Part shown: positions 1 to 8,933 of the stretch, one piece after another
Numbering within the stretch: position 1 is the stretch's first letter
How the letters are laid out: every line of letters starts with the position of its first letter
DNA from: Streptomyces malachitofuscus
Lineage (GTDB): Bacteria > Actinomycetota > Actinomycetes > Streptomycetales > Streptomycetaceae
Assembly: GCF_014650055.1 (NCBI RefSeq)
Contig: NZ_BMUF01000013.1
Location: 62,001-126,000, forward strand
DNA: 64,000 bases
Reading direction: 5' to 3'
Position numbers and translations under genes: made by a program
Notes under the pieces: model-generated
Seen by the model: only the letters and a program-made list of their open reading frames with translations
Databases searched by the model: none
Told to the model about the DNA's origin: nothing

Positions 1-1172
1 GCGGCCGAGGGCCTGATCCGCAGTACGGCGTAGGCGGCCATGCCGACGAGCGGGGCCGCGAGCATGGTGAGGAAGACGGGCTGGTGGCCGTGGGCGGTCC
101 ACAGGGCGCCGAGTCCCGCGGGCACCGCGAGACGGGCGAGGCCCAGGACGAAGCCGTTCAGCGCCATGAAGGTGCCGACCCTGCGCTCGTCGACGTGGTC
201 GGCGACATAGGTGGGCACGACCACCGAGACGATGATCTCGCCGAGTGTCCAGATCACCGTGGACAGCAGGATCGCCGGCAGCGAGAAGGCGACGACGATG
301 ACGGCAAGACCCAGGGCCCACAGCGCTCCGCTGACGAGCAGCAGCAGCTTGGTGCCGCGGCCCCGCATGCGCTTCTCCAGGAACAGCCCGAGGCCGACCA
401 CGACGACGCTGTTGATGGTGTAGACGGCGCCGACCAGGCCCGCCGACTGGTCCAGGACCGTGGTGACGGCGAGCGGCAGCGTGTATTCGAGGCCGATCAG
501 CGGCACCACGTAGAAGAAGGAGACGAGCACCACCATCAGGACGTGGTGGTGGCCGAGCGGCCCCGTGCGCGCCTTGTCCTTGCGGCTCCGGTCCCGGCGG
601 GCACGGTCGCGGGGCACCCACAGGGCGATCAGCACGGCGCACGCCAGGCCCGCGAGGATGTTCCCCGCGAACATGATGTCGTACGAGTACGCCGCAGCGA
701 CGCCGCCGAGGAGCGGGCCGATGCCCATGCCGAGGTTGTTGCCGACGTAGTTCACCGTGTAGGCGAACGGCCGCTGTTCGGGCTCGGTCAGATCGGCGAC
801 CAGGGTGTTGGCCGCCGGTCCGAACATGCCCATGCCGACGAGGGCGATGAAGAGCAGTCCGGCGTACGTCCACGGGGGGCCGTCCAGCACGGCGAGACCG
901 AGATACCCCGCGGCGTTCAGCAGAAGGGCGCCGAGCAGGGCGGTGCGCCGGCCGCGCAGATCGCACACCGGCCCGCTCAGCAGGCTGCCCACGAGCAGGC
1001 CGGTGCTGCCCACGGAGATCAGCAGCCCGGCCTCGCCGGCGCTGAGGTCCTTGCCGCGCACCAGGTAGACGGCGAGCAGCGGGAAGACGAACATGCCCGC
1101 GCGGTTGATGAAGGAGGCGAGGAACAGCACCCGGAGCGCGACCGGGAGCTCCCTCAGCCGCGTCAGCCACAT
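1..1172 (-). CDS. MFS exporter, 3' end cut by window edge
   Basis: Translating the minus strand from the ATG at 1172 gives a hydrophobic protein of about 390 residues with no stop before the window edge. It begins MWLTRLRELPVALRVLFLAS and shows the repeated helix pattern of a 12-helix major facilitator. The loop reading GPVCDLRGRRTALLGA matches the MFS loop 2-3 motif GxxxDRxGRR. It probably exports a small molecule across the cytoplasmic membrane. The start overlaps the end of the ATP-grasp gene by 10 bp, so it is the last visible gene of the B3/B4, ATP-grasp, MFS operon. Together with the MFS gene at 3585-4808 it gives this locus two exporters. The substrate cannot be read from sequence; export of the cluster product is an inference from position. 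Confidence 0.85.
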   Translation of the reverse strand, partial: MWLTRLRELPVALRVLFLASFINRAGMFVFPLLAVYLVRGKDLSAGEAGLLISVGSTGLLVGSLLSGPVCDLRGRRTALLGALLLNAAGYLGLAVLDGPPWTYAGLLFIALVGMGMFGPAANTLVADLTEPEQRPFAYTVNYVGNNLGMGIGPLLGGVAAAYSYDIMFAGNILAGLACAVLIALWVPRDRARRDRSRKDKARTGPLGHHHVLMVVLVSFFYVVPLIGLEYTLPLAVTTVLDQSAGLVGAVYTINSVVVVGLGLFLEKRMRGRGTKLLLLVSGALWALGLAVIVVAFSLPAILLSTVIWTLGEIIVSVVVPTYVADHVDERRVGTFMALNGFVLGLARLAVPAGLGALWTAHGHQPVFLTMLAAPLVGMAAYAVLRIRPSA

Positions 1173-2407
1173 GAGGGCGCCTGCCCGTCGTCCGCCGGCA
1201 CGGTCTCCACGCGGAAGGCGTCCCGTACGGTCTTGAAGCGGGCCCGCACGTCCTCGAAGTCGGTGCCCTCGCACACGTACCAGCCCAGGACGTCGTTGGA
1301 GGCGGTCGGCGGGGCCAGGACGTCGCCGACCTCCTTCCACACGTCGGCGTCCAGGACCTTCTCCAGCGCCTTCAGTTCGTCGGGGCCGGTGATGGCGGTG
1401 ATGCGTCCGTACCGGTCCGAGGCCAGGTACTCGGTGCCGATCTCGGGGCCCAGCCGTGCCTCGGTGCGGTGCGCCGGGTCGAGTTCCAGCCGGCACCACT
1501 CACCGGCGAGGTTGATGCCGCGGCCGGCCTCGATCGCGGGGACGATGGAGCCGCCGCCGGCCCGGGCGCCCGCCTCCCCGAAGACCACGTCGCCGTCGTC
1601 GAGGAGGAAGAACTCGGCGTGCACCACGCCGGTGCCGAGGCCGAAGCCGCGCAGCACCACGGTGTTGAGGTCGAGGATGCGCTGCTCGGCCGGTGACAGG
1701 TCGTATTTGCGGGAGACGGTGCCGCCCGGTTCGTCGCGGTACTCGAGGATGGAGTACGTGTAGCGGGAGAGCTGGGCGAAGACGGGCTCGCCGTCCTTGA
1801 AGAGCGAGTCGACGTGGTACTCCGTGCCGCGGATGAACTCCTCGACCCGGTACTCGTGCCGGTCGTCGCCCATCTCGTCCCAGACGCGCTCCAGCGCCTC
1901 GGGGCCGTCCACCCGGTAGGTGCGGCCGCAGGCCCATCCCGCGTACGGCTTGACGACGATCGGGTAGCCCACCTCGGCCGCGAACTCGGTGACCGCGCCG
2001 ACGGTGTCCGGGCGGCAGGACCGGGCGACGCGCACGCCCAGCTCCTCGGCCCGGCGGTGCATCACGTTCTTGTCGCGGAAGTTGAGCGCCTGGTCGGGGG
2101 TGAGGCCCGGGATGCCGTGGTCGCGCCGGGCGCGGGCGGCGGGCAGCACATCGCCCTCGAACAGCGGGAAGACGCGCTCGACGCGGTGCTCGGCGACGAT
2201 GCCGTCGACGGCGGCGCGTACGGCCGCCGGGTCGTCGAGGTCGGCGTGGTACTGCGCGAGGCCGTCGGCCTCCGGTGCCTGCCACCCGGTGGGCAGCAGC
2301 ACCACGGTGGACACGCCGAGACCGGCGGCGGCCTCCACGACACTGCGGAACTGGGCGGCGTAACGTCCGGCGGCGGGCCGGTAGACCACCAGGATCGAAC
2401 GGTTCAT
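1163..2407 (-). CDS. ATP-grasp ligase
   Basis: This 414-residue protein has the ATP-grasp layout: an N-terminal Rossmann-like region (about 1-100), a central segment with the ATP-binding lysine in GYPIVVKPYAGWACG, the EEFIRGTEYHVDSLF hinge, and a C-terminal metal-binding half around GVVHAEFFLLDDGDVVFGEAGAR. Enzymes of this kind activate a carboxylate as acyl phosphate and join it to an amine, as BacD does in bacilysin. I chose the ATG at 2407 because GAGGAG lies six bases upstream; a GTG at 2425 is possible but has no such site and overlaps the preceding stop. It lies 10 bp after the B3/B4 gene and overlaps the MFS gene, so co-translation is likely. A dipeptide or amide ligase role in the cluster is inference; substrates are unknown. 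Confidence 0.85.
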   Translation of the reverse strand: MNRSILVVYRPAAGRYAAQFRSVVEAAAGLGVSTVVLLPTGWQAPEADGLAQYHADLDDPAAVRAAVDGIVAEHRVERVFPLFEGDVLPAARARRDHGIPGLTPDQALNFRDKNVMHRRAEELGVRVARSCRPDTVGAVTEFAAEVGYPIVVKPYAGWACGRTYRVDGPEALERVWDEMGDDRHEYRVEEFIRGTEYHVDSLFKDGEPVFAQLSRYTYSILEYRDEPGGTVSRKYDLSPAEQRILDLNTVVLRGFGLGTGVVHAEFFLLDDGDVVFGEAGARAGGGSIVPAIEAGRGINLAGEWCRLELDPAHRTEARLGPEIGTEYLASDRYGRITAITGPDELKALEKVLDADVWKEVGDVLAPPTASNDVLGWYVCEGTDFEDVRARFKTVRDAFRVETVPADDGQAPSCG

Positions 2408-2417
2408 GACGTTCTCC

Positions 2418-3194
2418 TCATCCACGGGTCGCGGTCGAAGGGGCGTTGAACAGCTCCACCCGGGTGGTGGTGCCGTCGAGGATCCGCGGCGGTTCCCACG
2501 CGGCGCCCAGGTCGGTGAGCGCCTCGGTGAGCCGCCCGAGCGTGTCCTCCACCTCGCCCCGGCCGCCCTCGTGCGCGGACTCGACGGTGAGCAGAAGCCT
2601 GCGCCGTCCGAGGTCCGTCCTGACCACGTCGCCCTGCCGCCAGTTCCAGCGCCGTGAGTGCGCGCGGTCCCGGGCGTCGGCGTAGACGACCTCGCCGGGC
2701 TCGGGGTGCTCGGGGGCGTCGGGCGCGCCGAGCGGCAGATGGACCTCGCCGCCGTGGGCGAGCCGCACGGTCAGCTCGTCCTCGATGTCGCCCACGTCGC
2801 ACGAGGCCACGGGGAGCCGGCTCTCCAGGGACACCGCGTTGCACAGGTCCACCAGGGAGTTGATGCGCGGCAGCCGGTCGCCCTTGGCCACCCGGCGCAG
2901 CACCGACTCGGCGGCGCAGGGGAACCGGTTGGGGTTCACGCCCATCTCGCGGTAGGCGTCGCGCCAGGCGGCGATGGACACGAGGGCGGAGACGTCCGCC
3001 TTGGAGAGCTCCGCGGCGTGCAGGGCGTCCTCGGCGGCGGTCAGCCGGTCCGCCACCTTGGGGGCGTCCGCGACGACGTCGGCGTCCGGTACGGCGATCA
3101 GGCCGAGGACGTAGCCGGGCACGCGCTCCCGCAGTCGCGTGTCGACGCCGACGGCGAGGGGGCGGGCATCCGGTTGGGGGCGGTCGCTGTCCAT
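2418..3194 (-). CDS. Free-standing PheRS B3/B4-domain protein
   Basis: The 258-residue product matches the stand-alone B3/B4 family, related to the editing domain of the phenylalanyl-tRNA synthetase beta subunit. Recognisable pieces are the MGVNPNRFPCAAESVLRRV stretch, LPRINSLVDLCNAVSLESRLP, and the late SRRWNWRQGDVVRTD segment common to these proteins. In the full synthetase this domain hydrolyses tyrosine mischarged on tRNA-Phe. It opens an operon with an ATP-grasp ligase and an MFS exporter and sits near a BacA-like gene, so trans-editing of an aromatic analogue made by the cluster is an attractive but unproved role. The start is ATG at 3194. Direct repeats at 3283-3320 lie about 90-125 bp upstream. 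Confidence 0.8.
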   Translation of the reverse strand: MDSDRPQPDARPLAVGVDTRLRERVPGYVLGLIAVPDADVVADAPKVADRLTAAEDALHAAELSKADVSALVSIAAWRDAYREMGVNPNRFPCAAESVLRRVAKGDRLPRINSLVDLCNAVSLESRLPVASCDVGDIEDELTVRLAHGGEVHLPLGAPDAPEHPEPGEVVYADARDRAHSRRWNWRQGDVVRTDLGRRRLLLTVESAHEGGRGEVEDTLGRLTEALTDLGAAWEPPRILDGTTTRVELFNAPSTATRG

Positions 3195-3282
3195 GGGGTG
3201 TGGTCCTTCGTTCTCGGAAGTTTCGGGAGGCCGGGCCTTCGATGACGGATCGACAGTAGGGAGCGGTCGGGTGGCCGGCGGT

Positions 3283-3320
3283 GGCCAATTGCGGACCAAA
3301 GCATGAGGCCACTTGCGACC
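3283..3320. promoter_or_regulatory. Direct-repeat operator candidate
   Basis: Two near-identical copies, GGCCAATTGCGGACC at 3283-3297 and GGCCACTTGCGACC at 3307-3320, start 24 bp apart upstream of the B3/B4-ATP-grasp-MFS operon. The spacing puts them roughly on the same DNA face at a little over two turns. MocR-type regulators often bind direct repeats, and one is encoded nearby, but no matching copy was seen in the intergenic region next to that gene. Confidence 0.4.
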
Positions 3321-3387
3321 CCCGACCTGCGACCGGCCCCGCCGGGGCCGTCCGCGGCCGCGAAGCCCCGCACCCGCACGCAGCCGT

Positions 3388-3546
3388 GCCGCCGTAGCTG
3401 CGGGCAGTCGTACCGCCATAGCTGCGGGCAGTCGTGCCTCCCCCAGTGCCCAAAAGGCCTGGGAGGTGCCCCCAGGGCGGCACGGGTGGGCGCAGCGGCA
3501 CCCCGCCAACGCCGGGCTGCGCAACGCCCCCCGCCCAAGCCCCACC
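3388..3546. repeat. Intergenic repeats and hairpins (gene-free 3195-3584)
   Basis: The 390-bp gap between the two operons has no convincing gene. It holds a 24-bp tandem duplication: the 17-mer TAGCTGCGGGCAGTCGT is present at both 3395-3411 and 3419-3435. Next comes an inverted repeat with CCTCCC near 3437-3443 and GGGAGG at 3461-3466. At 3484-3546 lies an element starting GGGTGGGCGCAGCGGCACCCC that closes with GCTGCGC. A related element is at 27150-27200, so this looks like a dispersed intergenic repeat. The hairpins could stop transcription leaving the MFS gene at 3585. Confidence 0.55.
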
Positions 3547-3584
3547 CCGGGACCTCACAGGAACCGGGAGGGCCGTCGTCACGG

Positions 3585-4808
3585 TCAGCCGGGCTCTCGG
3601 GCGGGCTCGGGGGAGGTGCGACCGGTGTCGGTGCGAGGTGAGGGGGATCGGGTGCGGAGGGCGGTCACCGCCGTCAGCAGACCGACCGCCACCAGTCCCG
3701 CGCCGAACTGACCGAGGCGATCCACCCCGTCGGCCCCGCCGTGGCTCAGTACCCGGCCGCCGAGGAAGCCGCCCAGGGAGATCCCGGCGAAGGTCGCCGA
3801 CGAGTTCAGGGAGAGCAGCAGCGGTCCGGAGGCCGGTGCGATGGTGAACAGCCGGTGCTGCTGCGGCGGCTGGGTGGCCATCGCCGTCACCCCCCACGCC
3901 GCCATGGCCACGACGGCCGTGGTCAGGGAGTCCCGGGTCAGCGGCAGTGTGACGAGCACGGCGGCGAGTCCCGCGAGAGCGGCGGCCAGCACCGGGGTGG
4001 GGCCCCAGCGGTCCGTGGCGCGCCCGCCGGCCACCGTGCCGCCCACCGCGAAGACGCCGAACACGAGCAGCAGCAGGGCGAGCACGGTGCCGTCGCCGTC
4101 GGTCGCCGGGGCGAGGACCGCGCCGATGTACGTCAGCGCCAGATAGCCGCCCGTCATGAACGCCAGCGTCGTGAGGACCGTGCTCAGCACCCGCGGGTCC
4201 CGCACCGGCGCGAGGCGCGCCGCGAGCCCCGGCGCGGCGGGCAGCCGCACTTCGGGCAGCCCGAGGGCCACGGCGACGGCGCACACCGCGCCGAGGCCGG
4301 CCAGCAGCCAGAACGTGGCGGCCCAGCCCAGGTCGGCGGCGAGCCAGGTGCCGAACGGCACTCCCGCGAGGGTGGCCGCCGAGAGCCCGCCGAGCACCAC
4401 CGCCATGGCCCGTCCCCGGCGTTCGGGGGCGGCCAGGGCGGCGGCCGACGCGGAGGCGGCGGGAACGTAGAGGGCGGCCCCGGCGGCGGTCAGGACCCGC
4501 GCCGCAAGGAGGGCGCCCAGCCCGTCGGCGAGTGCGGAGGCCGCGTTGCCGACGGCGAACACGGTCAGCGAGACGACGAGGACGCGGCGACGCTCCAGGC
4601 GTCCGGTGAGCGCTCCGAGCACGGGCGCGAGGACGGCGTAGGTGAGCGCGAAGAGCGTGCTCACCCAGCCGGCGTCGGCCAGGCTCGCGTCGAGGTCACG
4701 GGCGACCTCGGGCAGCACCCCGGACACCACGAAGGTGTCGGTCCCGATGGCGAACGCGCCGACGGCGAGCAGCGGCGTCACGGGCAGCACGGCACGGGTC
4801 CCGGTCAT
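3585..4808 (-). CDS. MFS drug-efflux family transporter (DHA1-like)
   Basis: The protein (407 residues from the ATG at 4808) has twelve predicted membrane helices. It carries the MFS loop pattern LGALTGRLERRRVLVVSLTVF after helix 2 and the DHA1-type start FAIGTDTFVVSGVLPEVARDL, like the AraJ/CmlR group of proton-coupled exporters. The ATG overlaps the TGA of the amidohydrolase gene (ATGA), so the two are translationally coupled; a GTG three bases upstream is an alternative start. It ends the long operon that runs from the anthranilate-synthase-like gene. Export of, and resistance to, the cluster product is the natural inference, but the substrate is unknown. Confidence 0.88.
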   Translation of the reverse strand: MTGTRAVLPVTPLLAVGAFAIGTDTFVVSGVLPEVARDLDASLADAGWVSTLFALTYAVLAPVLGALTGRLERRRVLVVSLTVFAVGNAASALADGLGALLAARVLTAAGAALYVPAASASAAALAAPERRGRAMAVVLGGLSAATLAGVPFGTWLAADLGWAATFWLLAGLGAVCAVAVALGLPEVRLPAAPGLAARLAPVRDPRVLSTVLTTLAFMTGGYLALTYIGAVLAPATDGDGTVLALLLLVFGVFAVGGTVAGGRATDRWGPTPVLAAALAGLAAVLVTLPLTRDSLTTAVVAMAAWGVTAMATQPPQQHRLFTIAPASGPLLLSLNSSATFAGISLGGFLGGRVLSHGGADGVDRLGQFGAGLVAVGLLTAVTALRTRSPSPRTDTGRTSPEPAREPG

Positions 4809-6130
4809 CACGCGGCTCCCGCGGAGGCCGGGGCCCCGTCGACGTCCGTGTCGCGTGCGGCGCCGGTCCGGAAGGGCTCGGCGCTGCCCGCGACCGGTTC
4901 CCCGCCGAGCAGCACGAGTTCGATGCCGCCGGGCCGGCTCAGTACGGAGATGTCCTCGGCCGGGTCGTCACCCGTCACGACGAGGTCGGCGAGGCGACCG
5001 GCCTGCACCGTGCCCGCGTCGTCGCCGCGTCCCGCGAGCCGGGCCCCGTTCGCGGTCGCCCAGGTGAGGACGGTCGGTGCCGGGATGCCCGCCATCGTGA
5101 CGTACAGCTCGAGTTCCTTGGCGTAGGTGCCGTGCGGGGTCCAGGCGAAGCCGAAGTCGTCGCCCGCCACCACCGGGATGCCGCGCTCCGCCATGATCGG
5201 CAGGATGCGCAGGGTGTTGGCCACCTCGGCCTCGAACTCCAGCGTCTCCAGGTACTCGGTGGTCTTGCCGTGCCGCGTCCCCGTGGTCAGCAGCATGTGC
5301 GGCTGGTAGAGGCTCGGTACGACGAACATCCCGTGCTCGGCGATCGCGTCGAGCGCCGCGTCGTCGGCGTAGGTGGCGTGGTCGATGACGTCGACGCCGG
5401 CCGCGATGGCGTTGCGGATGCCCTGGAGTCCCCGGGAGTGGGCGCGGATCCGGGCCCCGTGCTCGTGGGCGGTGCGCGCCGCGATGACCAGTTCCTCGGC
5501 GGTGAAGAGGAGTTCGTGCGAGCGGCCGTTGGGGAAGGTGTCGTCGCCCGAGGAGAAGACCTTGACGATCTCCGCGCCCTGCGCGATCTCCCCGGCGACG
5601 TACTCCGCCATCTCCTCCGGGGTGTCCGCGAGGCGCATCAGGTCGCTCGGGATCCGCTTCCTGACCTCGGGGTTGCGGCGCTCGGGCGGTCCGGACACCA
5701 TCAGGTCCCGGCTGCACGGGGTGATCCGGGGGCCGCGCAGCTCCCCCGCGTCGACGGCGCGGCGCAGCGCCATGTCGATCCCGGCGACCGAACCGGCGCC
5801 CACGAAGGCGGTGTAGCCGAGGGCCAGCAGGTTCTCCGCGTTGCGCGCGGCGGCGAGGGTGACCTCGGGGACCGAGTGCTTGAAGAGCATCTCGCGCCCG
5901 TCGAGGATGTTCAGATAGGCGATGTGGGTGTGCCCGAGCGTCATGCCGGGCATCACCGCGCGCCCGTCGAGGTCGAGCACGTCGATGCCGGGGGTGTTCA
6001 GCGGGGCGAGTCCTTCGGGCAGTACGGCCTCGATGCGGTCGCCGTCGATCAGCACGCTGTGCCGCGGCAGGGAGGGCCGGCCCAGGCCCTCCTGGACCGT
6101 GGCGCGGTGGAGCAGGGTTCTGCGTGACAC
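4808..6130 (-). CDS. Metal-dependent amidohydrolase
   Basis: The 440-residue protein belongs to the amidohydrolase superfamily (imidazolonepropionase/prolidase-like branch). Visible metal and catalytic residues are the HTH of GHTHIAY (His67, His69), Lys190 in EIVKVFSSGDD (a candidate bridging carbamylated lysine), His231 in RAHSRG, His251 in VIDHATYAD and Asp324 in VAGDDFG. The short beta domain at both ends (GDRIEAVLPEG and the C-terminal LADLVVTGDDP) is also typical. It would hydrolyse an amide, lactam or cyclic imide in the cytoplasm. It lies 18 bp after the BacA-like gene and overlaps the following MFS gene. In a biosynthetic cluster it could remove a protecting acyl group or open a ring; this is inference. 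Confidence 0.85.
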   Translation of the reverse strand: MSRRTLLHRATVQEGLGRPSLPRHSVLIDGDRIEAVLPEGLAPLNTPGIDVLDLDGRAVMPGMTLGHTHIAYLNILDGREMLFKHSVPEVTLAAARNAENLLALGYTAFVGAGSVAGIDMALRRAVDAGELRGPRITPCSRDLMVSGPPERRNPEVRKRIPSDLMRLADTPEEMAEYVAGEIAQGAEIVKVFSSGDDTFPNGRSHELLFTAEELVIAARTAHEHGARIRAHSRGLQGIRNAIAAGVDVIDHATYADDAALDAIAEHGMFVVPSLYQPHMLLTTGTRHGKTTEYLETLEFEAEVANTLRILPIMAERGIPVVAGDDFGFAWTPHGTYAKELELYVTMAGIPAPTVLTWATANGARLAGRGDDAGTVQAGRLADLVVTGDDPAEDISVLSRPGGIELVLLGGEPVAGSAEPFRTGAARDTDVDGAPASAGAA

Positions 6131-6148
6131 GTCGAATCTCTCCTGTGC

Positions 6149-6824
6149 TCAGGGTTGCCGGTTCGCGGTGAACGGCTCCTCGTGCTCCCGGGAGCGTTCG
6201 AAGAGCGTCCAGAGAATCTCCGCGCCGGGCCGGGTCGCCACCCAGCGCAGTCCGTGCGCCCGCACTCCGGGGGCGTTGGTCACGGCGAGCCGGGCGCCGC
6301 CGCCGGCGACGATCTCGGCCGCGTGCTGGGTGGAGGACGCGTCCACCCAGTGGACGTCCCGGTCCCGCAACGCCGGCGGCACCACCTCGGCGTAGATCCG
6401 CCGGACCTCCCACATGGCGGCGACGGACAGCGGTCCGTCACCCGGCGGGACCCGGTCGCCCGCTCCGGCGGCGATGCCGTACTCGGGTGTGGCGCGCGGG
6501 AAGAAGGCGCGCAGGCGCAGATCCCGGTGCCAGTGGAACCGGGTGAGGCCCGCGTAGGCGCTCGGTACGAGGGCGAAGTCGAGCCGCCCCTCGAGGAGTT
6601 GGTCCAGCACCTCGTCGAAGGTGCGGAACAGCCGCACGCTCAGGCCGTGCCCCGCCGCGAGAAAGCGCGCGGTCAGGTCGCTGGAGGTCCCCTCGGGGCC
6701 GAGTGTCCCGAGGACGGCCCCGGGGCGCGCCGCCCATCTCTCGGACAGCTCGCTCCAGCGGGCGGCGTACTCGCTCGCCAGGGTGCGGGGCAGCGGCACC
6801 GCCCGGGCGGATCCGGCCGTGAGG

Positions 6825-6841
<17 letters not shown>
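6149..6841 (-). CDS. BacA-like prephenate decarboxylase/dehydratase-family protein
   Basis: The 230-residue protein has the prephenate dehydratase fold signature but resembles BacA of bacilysin biosynthesis more than true dehydratases. It shows TLGPEGTSS (46-54), VPSAYAG (92-98), RATPEYG (116-122), STQHAAEIVAGGGARLAVTN and a late WTLF, all of which I recall in the same order in BacA. BacA decarboxylates prephenate without aromatising it, giving dihydro-hydroxyphenylpyruvate. No C-terminal ACT domain is present, unlike housekeeping PheA. The GTG at 6841 is chosen because it overlaps the previous gene by only 17 bp; the longer frame reaches 6907. Its neighbours make or activate chorismate-derived acids, so prephenate, ADIC or an amino analogue could be the substrate. 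Confidence 0.7.
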
Positions 6842-8246
<1,405 letters not shown>

Positions 8247-8345
8247 GGGCGTGGGGTCCTTTGCTTGGTTCGATGGTGATGCCGCGCGCGGGCACGCCGG
8301 GGCGTCCCGGCCGCCTGCGGGAGTGCGGGTGGTGGAGCGCGGCCC

Positions 8346-8933
8346 CTAGCGGAGGGCGCCGGCAGCGGCTGCGGCGCGGGTCAGGAAGTTGCCGAAGAGC
8401 CGCATCCCGTCCTGGGTCATGACGCTCTCCGGGTGGAACTGCACCCCTTCGACGTCCAGGTCCTGGTGGCGTACGCCCATGACACAGCCGTCGTCCGTGG
8501 AGGTGGCCGTGACCACGAGCGGCGCGGCCGGCCGTGCGATCACCAAGGAGTGGTAGCGGGTGGCCGTCAGCGGGCTCGGCGCCCCGGCGAAGACACCCTG
8601 CCCGTCGTGCTCGACCGGGCTGGTCTTGCCGTGCATCAGCCGCTCGGCGACCGTGATCCGCGCCCCGTAGGCGAGGCCGATGGCCTGGTGTCCCAGGCAC
8701 ACCCCGAGCAGCGGGACGCGCCCGGCGAAGGCGTGCACCAGCTCGACGTGCCCGGAGTCCCGCGGGTGCCCGGGGCCCGGCCCGAGGACCACCGCGTCGG
8801 GCGCCGACGCCACCAGCGCCTCGACGGAGCGGGTGCGGGAGCGCACCACGTCGGTCCGTGCGCCGAGGCTGAGCAGGTACTGGTCGATGATGTGGCTGAA
8901 GCTGTCGTACGCGTCCACCAGCAGGACCCTCAT
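8346..8933 (-). CDS. Class I glutamine amidotransferase (TrpG/PabA-like)
   Basis: This 195-residue protein is the glutaminase subunit that supplies ammonia to chorismate-using synthases. The catalytic triad is intact: Cys79 in GVCLGHQ, His167 and Glu169 in FHPES. The oxyanion loop GPGPGHP (51-57) is also typical of TrpG/PabA. Its ATG overlaps the TGA of the synthase large subunit gene (ATGA), a common arrangement for obligate partner subunits. Because the large subunit carries the PIAGT motif, the pair most probably makes anthranilate or 2-amino-2-deoxyisochorismate rather than 4-amino-4-deoxychorismate. This copy sits in the cluster rather than in a trp operon, so it is probably dedicated to specialised metabolism. 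Confidence 0.9.
   Translation of the reverse strand: MRVLLVDAYDSFSHIIDQYLLSLGARTDVVRSRTRSVEALVASAPDAVVLGPGPGHPRDSGHVELVHAFAGRVPLLGVCLGHQAIGLAYGARITVAERLMHGKTSPVEHDGQGVFAGAPSPLTATRYHSLVIARPAAPLVVTATSTDDGCVMGVRHQDLDVEGVQFHPESVMTQDGMRLFGNFLTRAAAAAGALR

Noticed and set aside
84..1763. A 559-residue plus-strand ORF over the MFS and ATP-grasp genes
   Set aside because: Its composition is typical of an antisense shadow in high-GC DNA, and the opposite strand encodes two clear families.
3741..5126. A long plus-strand ORF over the second MFS and amidohydrolase genes
   Set aside because: Antisense shadow with Gly, Arg and Gln runs and no domain.
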